Shown here: positions 55,715 to 64,000 of the stretch, piece after piece
Position numbering within the stretch: position 1 is the stretch's first letter
How the letters are laid out: the number at the start of each line of letters is the position of its first letter
Assembly (NCBI GenBank): GCA_047967505.1
Contig: CM106541.1
Length of the DNA: 64,000 bases
Direction: 5' to 3' (one strand)
Source: Dipteris shenzhenensis
Taxonomy: Eukaryota > Polypodiophyta > Polypodiopsida > Gleicheniales
Translations under genes and position numbers: made by a program
Notes under the pieces: generated by a model
The model's database searches: none
The model's input: the letters and a program-made list of their open reading frames with translations, nothing else
Told to the model about the DNA's origin: nothing

Positions 55715-55918
55715 TTAAGCTCGATTTGCTCGCAAGGCCGCGGCTTCCCTGCGCAGCTCCTTGACCACGGCAGAAAGAGCCTCCGGATTGACACCATGCT
55801 CGCATAAGGCGATGAGGACAGCGAGGGTCTGGCGATCGAGGCCTGTGTTGAGCAAATTGGACATGAGGTAGGCGAGATCAAGGGCTTCTCTGGCTTTCTG
55901 AACGCGAGCATCATCCAT
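55715..55918 (-). CDS. MZT1: MOZART1 / GIP (gamma-tubulin complex protein-interacting) homologue
   Basis: A complete 67-residue protein, the size of plant GIP1/GIP2. Motifs: REALDLAYLMSNLLNTGLDR (residues 10-29), QTLAVLIALCEHGVNPEALS (30-49) and AVVKELRREAA at the C-terminus. These form the three short helices by which MOZART1 binds the N-terminal extensions of gamma-tubulin complex proteins and helps recruit or activate gamma-tubulin ring complexes at microtubule nucleation sites and the nuclear envelope. The start (ATG at 55918) is the only one giving this N-terminus. There are no stops or frameshifts. The coding sequence has higher GC than its surroundings. It seems to be the one functional host gene in the window. 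A TTTTGTTGCAG splice-acceptor-like site lies 4 bases before the ATG, so a 5' UTR intron is likely. An intronless retrocopy is the alternative, but I see no poly-A remnant. Confidence 0.92.
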   Translation of the reverse strand: MDDARVQKAREALDLAYLMSNLLNTGLDRQTLAVLIALCEHGVNPEALSAVVKELRREAAALRANRA

Positions 55919-55922
55919 GTTT

Positions 55923-55933
55923 CTGCAACAAAA
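55923..55933 (-). promoter_or_regulatory. Probable 3' splice site of a 5' UTR intron of MZT1
   Basis: The minus strand reads TTTTGTTGCAG, then AAAC and the ATG. The upstream AT-rich stretch fits an intron. The donor site was not identified. Confidence 0.45.
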
Positions 55934-56103
55934 TGTATGTATATTGTGAGTATGAGAGAACTCGCAAGAAAATGTATATATAAATGTGAGTATTACAGGA
56001 CGCAGGAACTAACTAATGGGTGTTTGAGCACCTTGCACCCCCCAAGATTGCCAAGGTGCATTCAATGCACCACCATGGACGGGCATGGGCCCGCGGTTTA
56101 GCA

Positions 56104-56113
56104 ATTTATATCG
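56104..56113 (-). promoter_or_regulatory. Possible TATA box of MZT1
   Basis: The minus strand reads ATATAAATTG about 190 bases before the ATG. Another TA-rich stretch (ATTTATATATA, near 55975) is closer, so the choice is uncertain. Confidence 0.3.
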
Positions 56114-56419
56114 AGTTCGACGCTGAGAGAGCGCGTTCGATTTTCATGGCTAACTTCATTAATTTTGGTGACGTCGGGTGTGAAAGTAGGAGAAGAGAAG
56201 TTTTCGGGACATTGCAGCCAATTCCCTCCTTCGATCAAATATGTTCCTCACCTGCCACAAGAGCTGCATCACCAAAGTGCAAAAAGTCGTTCTCACGATA
56301 ACCTCCTCAATTTATGGATATTATGTCATTACGTGGGGGAATGTCCTCTAAGAGGGCAAGTGTATATGTAATTCGCTCAAGTTTATCAGCACTGCATAGT
56401 GCTAGAGTGGAGGGTTTCT

Positions 56420-56435
56420 CCCCCCCCCCCCCCCC
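56420..56435 (+). repeat. Poly-C tract
   Basis: Sixteen consecutive C, likely length-variable between individuals. Confidence 0.9.
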
Positions 56436-56439
56436 TTGC

Positions 56440-56980
56440 CCCGGTCCTATCTAGGGGCAAACTGCCCTAGACCAGTATAGGCACAGGGGCTAACTCGTGA
56501 TTGAACATATACACACCCCACACTCACACACACATTCAACCACCACCAGGCCACCACCCCAGACCCCCTTGCTTAGAGTGGAGGTTGAAACTCCTTTTGT
56601 GAATTTCTACTTGTAATTTTTTTTTAAATAATTAAGTTGTTTGTTTCAAAAATTGCCTTTTAATAGCCCCACACCCTTTCAAAAATCATTTGCTTGTTCT
56701 TTTGCATCCACAAGCGCTTGCTTTAGCAGGAGGCAGTGTTCACAAGTACTTGTAAGTGTGTATGTATGCACGGGAGCACAAGCTCCGCTTTGTGAGTTGC
56801 ACGGGTCTCTAGACACCTGGAAGACTTATTAGGCTATGTAGTTCCAATCAAATTGATTAGGGTACAAAGTTTTTTGTTTGGAGGCTAGTAAAACAAGTTC
56901 TTTTTTTTAAGAATGAAAAAAATCTAAATATTGGAAGGTGATTGGGAGCTATTTTGCTTTGAACATTGGCAACCACCCTG
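56440..56980. other. Unassigned spacer
   Basis: CA-rich around 56508-56560; no gene or named repeat recognised. Confidence 0.35.
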
Positions 56981-56984
56981 GAAA

Positions 56985-58860
56985 TTGGTATGCAATGTAG
57001 ACGGGGTCATGATCAGACAAGTACGCTTGCGTTGTTTTGAAGAAACTGCTCGTCAAAGGTGCTGGTCAATTTGAGACCTATAAATTGTTGTGGAAGTTTT
57101 GTTCACTAATAGCAGGAGATTTTCTACCATGAGATTTGTAGTTGCAGTTGCTTTTGAGAAGTTTGTAGCATATTAATGTTGAAATCCCCAGCATGAAAGT
57201 TGGATAGACTAATGGCCTATGTTGTAACACACTTACAATTTGTTCCTGGAAACTATGGAGGTTGCATGCTTCGATAAGGTATATTGCCACTATAAACATT
57301 GCTTGCCTGGGATTCAGTCAAAGTGAACCATGATCATTTCGAGGCCGACCATTGTAAGCATTTCATGTGAAACCAAAGAAAGCCTGCGTTTGTATAAAAG
57401 TGATGTACCCATTCTAGAAATGCTGTAATAGTAGCGAGCATTACTATGTTGATATAGTGTTCTGGGTCTATGGTCCTAGTTTCATTAAGGCAAAGCAAGT
57501 CGAAGGCTTGGATGTTATAGTCTACGTTAATATCCTCAGAATACAGTTGTAAAGAGTGAGTATTTAAGGTTTGTATAATGGTATGTGTTCGCCTCCGTTT
57601 TTGAGACGAGGGACATCGAATTGCCAAACTACAGTTGTAAGGAGCCTTTCCATTTCAACGGCCATAGTTATATCCACATGGAAATGTTTGCTATCCAAGG
57701 GTTTAAGGAGATAAAGGTTTTCTTTAGAACGTACTCTTGAGAGTGTTGTATATGCAATGCCGTGTTGTGGACGGCCTGTAGGTTCAAAACACAATGTTTC
57801 TAGAATTGAGCCCTTTGCACGGTGAACGGTTCTTGCTTATGCCAATTGAATTGGGAGCTGTGTTCATGAAATGACATAGTTTTGCTATTGCTCCCTAACT
57901 GTATTTCCTTTGTGATTGGCAATATTGTAGTCTAGGATTGTTCAATATGATTTTCATACAAGTGCCGAGTTTGCTGACATGTGCATGCTCTGGTGGTGGG
58001 GCGAGAGAATTGCACCCACATAACTACATTTGAGCTGGATGTTGTTATAGCCTTGAAGTGTTCATCAGCCCATTCACAAGACCATTAGTTGTGTTGTAGT
58101 TCCCTACACATAGCTCAACAACAATATTTGGTTTTAGCTTTATTTCTTTGTGCAAGCCAGCAGTCTTACTGGGGTCATTCGGTAAGGAAAGAGTGCCTGG
58201 GCAATTGCCATGTTTGTTATCTATTGCTTGGAAAGTGTAAATGTTACTGACTATATGGTGGACACCATTTTGTTATGCGCACGCACCAATTTGTTTGTGC
58301 AGAAAAGATGAGGTATCGTTAAGTCTATGGTGGCTTACGATAACATACCGAATTGATCGTGTCAATGTCTTGTTGACTTTGTGTGTTTGTTTGGAATTTG
58401 TTTAAGATGTTAGTGAACAATAAATCATTTTAGCGCATGGCAGTGGTGAGTTGGTAACACTTGATCCATTCTTTCCAAAAGTTTTGCTTAAAAGCGTTTC
58501 GATGTTGGAATACCCACTTATCACGAACAGGGGATAACTGGTATAGGTCTCATGTTATTATGACATCTAAGCCCCCAAATGGAATGTTGTGAATGTGCTT
58601 GATGGTGCGTAACTGCTCATCCGCAAAGTTAAGTATGTGTTTCCCAATGAGGGATACCTCATCCAAGATAACAGTTTGAAGGTCCAAGTATTGTTTTGTG
58701 AGCCTGTCTAGCTTGTCAGCTCCCAATTCAGGCCTGTTTTTTGCGGTTTTGATAAAGCAATTTTTTTCTAGCCTTGTGAGTTCTCCAAAGAACTCTGGGA
58801 CCTAATTCATATACGTCTTGCTCCCTTTCCCCTTAGTTACTTGGTTATCTTGCGCGGGGA
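56985..58860 (-). pseudogene. PIF1-like helicase with C-terminal AP-endonuclease-like domain (Helentron-like remnant)
   Basis: Minus strand, from about 58840 down. GKGSKT could be a decayed Walker A. VILDEVSLIGKHILNFADEQL (about 58660) is the Walker B region of PIF1 helicases, followed by IPFGGLDVII and QLSPVRDKWVF. After a decayed middle part the C-terminal helicase signature GIAYTTLSRVRSKENLYLLKP appears (57735-57690). Directly after it, in the same direction, an exonuclease-endonuclease-phosphatase-like domain is readable: NTHSLQLYSEDI, DLLCLNETR with the catalytic Glu (57465-57490), a GDFN motif (frame-shifted, about 57178) and YLSDHDPVYIAY (about 57000-57030). Helicase plus this endonuclease is the arrangement of Helentron (Helitron2) rolling-circle transposons. 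The Rep domain is not seen, and stops are frequent. Confidence 0.7.
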
Positions 58861-58979
58861 CTCTCCTAACAGGGCCTCAAACTAGAATGCCATCAAATCC
58901 ATAGCTCTCTGGTCAATCTGAACATCATGGTGTTTAATGATGTTCTTATGGATACTAAAAGTTTATTTGAATCCTTATG

Positions 58980-59645
58980 CTTGACTACAAGATCGAAGAA
59001 CTAATGTCAAAAAGCTAGGTCAGCTCCACCACCAATTCCAAGACTACTGGGATGCTGAGGAGAGAATTGCAAGTGAAGAAAAAACTCTATTGGATCAACC
59101 GATGGCTCTAGTAGAGCTTGTGGAAGTAGAGAAAGAAAAATTATTCCAGAGCAGTCACACCCCGGCCTTTGCTGTCACTCCAGCTCTGTCTGCACTTTCC
59201 CCGGTACCCCCCTCTTAAGTACCTATTTCCTCTGTGGGCCCAGCCTCTGTCCACAACCTCTCAGCACCTGTGGCCACTCAATTGGTCACTCCCCCATATG
59301 CTTGCACCTTCAAGAGGCCCATTTCACGAGCAGACCCATCTAGTGTATCTTATAAAGTCCACTGGGAATCAATCTCTACAGAAGATTTCATGGAGCACTT
59401 GCGCAATCCTTCTGCTTCTCCTCCAGCTCCTATTGTTCCTGCTCCTGCAGTTAAAGATGAACCATTCTAAGCCAATGAACCTGTTCTTGCTAGCCCTATT
59501 CCTGATGCTACCATTCCTTATGAACCTACTTCTACTGATAAAATTTTGGGTGATTCGGATCCGGTTGATCTTACTCATGCTGCTGTAGTTCCTTCTTCTC
59601 CTGTTCCTACTAATCCCAGCCATGTCTTTCTGTTTTTTGATGACT
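58980..59645 (+). pseudogene. Pro/Ser-rich coding remnant of unknown origin
   Basis: A plus-strand reading with two stops (about 59216 and 59468) gives a Pro/Ala/Ser-rich sequence (SASPPAPIVPAPAVKDEPF, ANEPVLASPIPDATIPYEPT) preceded by a helical charged stretch and YKVHWESISTEDFMEHLRN. It ends at TGA-like context VFLFFDD then TAG at 59645, followed by an AT-rich tail with a G/A run (59762-59776). The composition looks coding, perhaps a gag linker or tail of a transposon ORF, but I recognise no domain. Confidence 0.35.
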
Positions 59646-59869
59646 AGAGGATTATTTTTGTATGACTATAGTTTTCTTCCTCTGAGAAGGTGTTCTTGCT
59701 AAAAACTTCTCGAGACAGATGTATATACACAATTGATATATTAATATAAAGCCTCATTTTTGGGGGGGAAAAAAGGATAGTATAGTAAATTAGGCCTACA
59801 TAGAAAACCCAACCATGTCAACTTCTCCAATGCGGCTATATAATGTTTATGTTTTATGATGTCCAGATC

Positions 59870-61293
59870 CAAAGACTGCACAAAGTCTTCTACGTCATCA
59901 TTGGGCATGATATGGACTGAATAGCACTCATGGAATCAATATGCAATGTTGATACACCTGTATGAATCCCTAAATCTCCCACTAGTTGATCAAGCCATAT
60001 AGCCTCCTTGCAACCCTTTGTGGCTATAACATACTCGGCCTTTGTGGCAGACAAAGCCATGCACTTCTATGCGTGAGACATCCATGACATTGCACCACCT
60101 GCACAGGTGAACACATAACCAAAAGTGGATCTCTGGCTATCCACATGCACTGCATAGTTTGAATCTGTGTACCCAAGTACACGCATCTCTCCTCTCCCAA
60201 AGCAGATGCACATCTCCTTGGTACCCTTCATGTACCTCGTGATGCACTTAACTTCATCCCAATGCCTCTTTCCTAGTTTAGCCATATACCAGCTAACAAC
60301 TCCCACTGCAAATGCAATGTCCGGTCTAGTAGCTATCATAGCATACATAGGATTCCCAACTGCTAATGCATAAGGAAAATCGGCCATCATGGCCCTCTCC
60401 TCATATGATTTGGGACTATCTACCTGACTCAGTTTCACATATGGAGGCAATGGAGTACATACTACCTTCCCCCCCTCCATATTGAAACACTGCAACACCT
60501 TTGTAACATACTCCTGTGAAATCCAAAGGAGTTTCCTACTCTGGGCATGCGTGATGCGCATACCAAGAATATGACCTGCAGGTCCCAAATCCTTCATGCC
60601 AAAGGCCTCATGCAACTTGGCCTTCAATGCATCGAGCTCATAAGTGTTCTTGCTAGCCAATAGCATATCATCCACATAAAGTGCCAAGAGTATCAGACTA
60701 TTATCCTTAGCCCTTTTAGTGTGGAGGCAGTGATCAATCTCACTTCTTCTAAAACCCTAGGACTAAATGAAAGCATCAAACTTATGATACCATTCTCTAG
60801 GTGCTTGCTTGAGACCATAGAGACTATTTTTTAGCTCGCAAACCAAATGCTCTTTGCCCTTTTCTTCAAAGCCTTCTGACTATATCATGTAAATTTCCTC
60901 ATGCAAATCCCCATGCAAGAAAGTTGTCTTGACATCCATCTGCATAAGCTCCATATCCTCTATTGCAACCACAAGTCCAAGTACACATCTAAGTGTGGTT
61001 ATCTTCACAACCAGAGAGAATGTCTCATCAAAGTCCACACCCTTCTCATGCTTGAACCCTTTAGCAACTAAACAGACCTTGTACTTAGGCACATTATCAA
61101 CTGTGACCTTCATCTTGTAGACCCATTTACATGGCAATGCTTTCTTTCCATGTGGCAAAGAAACCAAGTCCCAAGTCTTATTTTTCATGAGTGAATTCAT
61201 CTTTGATTGCATAGCACACTCCCACTTGTGCTGATCCTCGCACATCATAGCCTCTCTACAACAAGAAGGCTCCCCACAATCAGTAAGCATCAC
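59870..61293 (-). pseudogene. Copia-4 reverse transcriptase and partial RNase H
   Basis: Minus strand. MNSLMKNKTWDLVSLPHGKKALP and KWVYKMKV start the RT, with KGFKHEKGVDFDETF, LMQMDVKTTFLHGDLHEEIY (about 60900-60960) and LALYVDDMLLASKNTYEL, an intact YVDD box (about 60670). RNase H begins with HVDSQRSTFGYVF and GCKEAIWLDQLVGDLGIH, then breaks: after MSAIQS (about 59930) the sequence jumps to a short tail, so the RNase H end is deleted. Stops: TAG at about 60884, 60762, 60756 and 60065, all at expected Gln positions. Same family as Copia-1. Confidence 0.9.
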
Positions 61294-61309
61294 ATAGTCT
61301 GCCCCTAGA

Positions 61310-62345
61310 ACAAATCACCCAGTCTAGACACTCTAGATGATCTTCTTAAGGGCATTTCAGCTTGCTATCCCGCCTGCATATCAGCCACATTTGGCTCATC
61401 ATGTCCACCACTAGATGATCCATCATCTGCCCTTGATTGTGTACCTATGGTGGGAGTACCTGGTGGCATCATTTCCTATGCATTCGATGCATGGACAACT
61501 TGTTGTCTAGAGGTTGTCTATCAACATATGCGGGTGAATTCACATCCTGGAAAGTGATTCTCCTCATTTCCACATCTCTCATGGGTGTCTTATGAATCTT
61601 CTTCTCATCAAAGACCACATCATGGCTTCGTATGATCTTGTTTGCTTCTGGATCCCAGAGACGATGGCCCATCTCTCCACTTTCACCATAATCCAGAAAG
61701 ATGCATTTCCTAGACTTAGAATCTAGCTTCTTCCGAAGCTCTTTTGGCACATGTGCATATGCCTCACACCCAAATATATGCAAATGAGAGTAAGAGGGCT
61801 TCTTGCCACTCCATGCCTCTTTAGGAATACCACTGTCGAAACTCTTACTAGGTGATCTATTGATCACATGTACGGTAATCATCATTGCCTCAGCCCAAAA
61901 ACCACCAAAAAGACTTGCATTGGAAAGCATCCATTGCAACCTTTCCTAAATGGTGCGGTTCATCTATTCTCCAACTAGATTTTGCTCTAGAGTACGAGGG
62001 GATGTGAGCTCTCTCTTGATCCCATGTGTATCAAAGAAATGCTAAATGTCATGAGAGAGATACCCTCCACCATTGTTAGTCCATAGGCATTTAAGCATTC
62101 TACCTGATTGATTTTTAGCCAGAGCTAGCCATTTCTAAAATACGTGGAACACATCGCTCTTCTGAGCTATAGCATAAACCCACACTTTCCTAGTTGCATC
62201 ATCAATGAATGTCACATAATATTTAGCCCCACCTAAAGACCATGTAGGCATGGGACCACATACATGTGAATGCACCAAATCAAGCCTAGTTCTTTCTTTC
62301 CCCTTCTTTGCTATGAGACTTTCCTCTTCCTTGGGACTTCCCCCT
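61310..62345 (-). pseudogene. Copia-4 integrase, first catalytic Asp lost
   Basis: Minus strand. LDLVHSHVCGPMPTWSLGG has His where the first catalytic Asp stands in the family (HSD to HSH), then TFIDDATRKVWVYAIAQKSDVF, a decayed second-Asp region (near 62080), FWAEAMMITVHVINRSPSK and KPSYSHLHIFGCEAYAHVPKELRKKL (61939 down). The C-terminal linker ends near 61470 with Met/Ser-rich sequence. No HHCC pre-integrase and no protease precede it. Confidence 0.85.
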
Positions 62346-63011
62346 GAACTGTGATATGCCCCTTTGCACATTAGTAAGGCTGCATCCTACTTGTTGCCAT
62401 CCATAGACTTTCGTCTAATCTCTTCGGCCAATAAGCTACCCACAATATCATCAAACTTCAATACTCCACCAGGTGGAGAGTTACTGGACAACTGTATTGA
62501 AGATATCCCATGATGATGGCAATGAGCACAAGAGGAATATTGCCTTAGTCTCTCCATCAAAATTTATCTTCTAAGCCTGAAGCTGGCTGAAAATAATATT
62601 GAATTAATTCGAGTGAGAAGAAATGGAGGCCGCTTTCTTCATCTGCAGCTCAAACAACCTCTTCATGAGGTAAACTTTATTAGAGGCAGTTTCATTCTCA
62701 CAAGTGGAACATACTTTTTTCCACAAATCTTCCATAGTCTACTAATTTACTACTATGAAATAGATTGACTCTGCAAGATGAAGTCTAACAGTAGACTTTG
62801 CTAATGCATCCAACTCATTCGAATCATCCTCAAACATATCTATAGGCTTAGCTCCAATCCCTTCCGAGGGTTTAATCTGCTTCTTTTGAATAAGCACATC
62901 CCTTATCTGTTCTTTCCATAAATAAAAGTTTGTCCCATCAAACTTTTTAATGCTAAAATCCTCCTTTTCAGACATGGAAGAGGATGTGATGCAAATGAAA
63001 CAAAATCCCAA
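62346..63011 (-). pseudogene. Copia-4 gag, joined to integrase
   Basis: The start is MSEKEDFSIKKFDGTNFYLWKEQI (Met near 62975). It continues with ALAKSTVRLHLAES, a frameshifted middle, and DDIVGSLLAEEIRRKSMDGN (about 62400-62450). The CCHC knuckle and the whole protease are absent; gag passes after a TAG (near 62380) into KEEESLIAKKGKERTRL, which is normally just before the integrase HSD motif. Confidence 0.82.
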
Positions 63012-64000
63012 ATGCTAGTATCTGCAAGAGGGAAATCACACCAAATACCAGGTGCACCCAAATGTGTATGCCAAAATGGAAGGTAATATTAGCAAGATAA
63101 AAGAATCAAAATGCATTTGACTCGTGCATATACTATGTATCCATATGAGCAAATCGGGTCCAAAAGAAAATGCCAACTGCAATGGTAAAACAATGGCAAT
63201 ACCAATGCCAATAAGTGCCGAAATGCCTCAAGCATAAATGTTGTCCATGAGCATATGCATCAACAAAATCTCATCCAAGAGGTCATCGCACAACCTGTGC
63301 ATCCATTATAATATGTCAAAGCTATCCCTCAGCGTAAAATAGCATCTGTGTGCTAAACGTCCATCAATAAAGCTTACCACAAGGCAATCTAGGCTTATCA
63401 GCGCATCCAACAAGGGTCACGATGCATCCAAATGGCCTGTAAAGCATCCATTGCAACCCAATGCAAACCACCAATGAGCACACATGGCTCAATTTGCAAC
63501 CAGAGTGATTTGCATAAGGTATATCCAAAAATCACGGTCCCAGGAGAATGACTGCTAGTGAAAATAGAACTTGGGATGCCTCAAAATATGGGCATCACTG
63601 CATAATCAGACTCAACAAGACAATTTGCAAATATCTCTCTTCTACAGAATGTCAAAATCCCAACCGATGAATGGAAAATGGGGAGTCAACCCTTGCAATT
63701 GACCTATAATCCAAAAATCAAAGGTTTGAACCTTTGAAATGGATTTTCGACAGAGAAACAGACGATTTGGTGCCTCAGAGAGACAAAACTTCTCCAAATC
63801 TCCATGGGATTGTGAAAGAGCTGGCAGGTACGGGTTTTTGGGACTCTGCAATGCAATGGAACAGACGGTTTTGGCAATCGTGGTCCCAAAATCACTAGGT
63901 CTAACACACGGACTAAAAAACGTTTTTGCAAATAGACATGTTTGTAAACACCACCATAGTGTGAATGATGAGCAACACATAAGTTTTAGGACCTTCTCAG
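63012..64000 (-). other. Probable leader of Copia-4; no gene seen
   Basis: Lies upstream of Copia-4 gag on the minus strand. No LTR end, primer-binding site or match to the Copia-1 LTR (1312-1788) could be found. A 112-residue minus-strand frame at 63642-63980 has no motif and is probably chance. Confidence 0.35.

Noticed and set aside
55702-55914. A second minus-strand frame overlapping MOZART1
   Set aside because: Out-of-frame shadow of the MOZART1 coding sequence.
1-63011. TAG read as glutamine by a suppressor tRNA, to explain the many TAG codons
   Set aside because: The MOZART1 gene and frameshifts in the same elements argue for ordinary decay; deamination explains the pattern without recoding.
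63642-63980. A 112-residue minus-strand frame near the window end
   Set aside because: No motif; lies in the non-coding leader of Copia-4 and has an overlapping frame of similar quality.
1-64000. CRISPR arrays, operons, riboswitches or bacterial terminators
   Set aside because: The window is eukaryotic nuclear DNA; the only regular arrays are minisatellites without spacers.

Overview
The window reads as nuclear DNA of a land plant with a large, repeat-rich genome. The clues are Ty1/copia and Ty3/gypsy LTR retrotransposons nested several layers deep, plant-style primer-binding sites (TGGTATCAGAGC type), LINE remnants, a rolling-circle-type helicase fragment, and one intact host gene, a MOZART1/GIP homologue (mitotic-spindle organising protein 1). 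The repeat load would suit a gymnosperm, fern or lycophyte, but nothing here fixes the species.

Layout. 1-1788: 3' end of a copia element (Copia-1), cut by Gypsy-1. 1789-10231: Gypsy-1, minus strand, with 1.88-kb LTRs, a Tat-like second RNase H and no integrase core. 10232-19268: an older minus-strand gypsy (Gypsy-2), split by Copia-2 (13951-18413, RT missing, AAGGG target duplication). 19300-28235: plus-strand gypsy fragments of the same family (Gypsy-3/4) around a copia tandem (RNase H tail, LTR, internal region, LTR; Copia-3). 28236-36939: low-complexity tracts, a minisatellite, a LINE fragment and inverted copies of LTR-X, one of them split by a deleted copia. 36940-50488: Copia-A, minus strand, carrying insertion B (37762-40817, TSD CGATC), a 1.9-kb LTR-like segment D, and solo LTR C, which is itself split by C2 (45380-47984, TSD TAGGG). 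50489-54734: a degenerate gypsy integrase with local duplications, interrupted by the very young element E (52688-54729, TSD ACACT). 55715-55918: the MOZART1 gene. 56985-58860: PIF1-like helicase followed by an AP-endonuclease-like domain, minus strand. 59870-64000: Copia-4, minus strand, same family as Copia-1.

How the parts relate. Almost every element with good ends lacks a different piece: Gypsy-1 the integrase core, Copia-2 the RT, Copia-4 the protease, and B, C2 and E all of pol. Those with clean ends and similar LTRs must have moved with enzymes supplied by relatives. Several LTR families share a promoter layout (a CCATATGAGGAG box, then GGTCGG/GGTTGG repeats, then a TATA box). Most premature stops in the pol genes are TAG or TAA where a glutamine codon is expected, as methylcytosine deamination would produce.

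All boundaries, mismatch counts and family calls were made by eye. Coordinates of degenerate segments are approximate.
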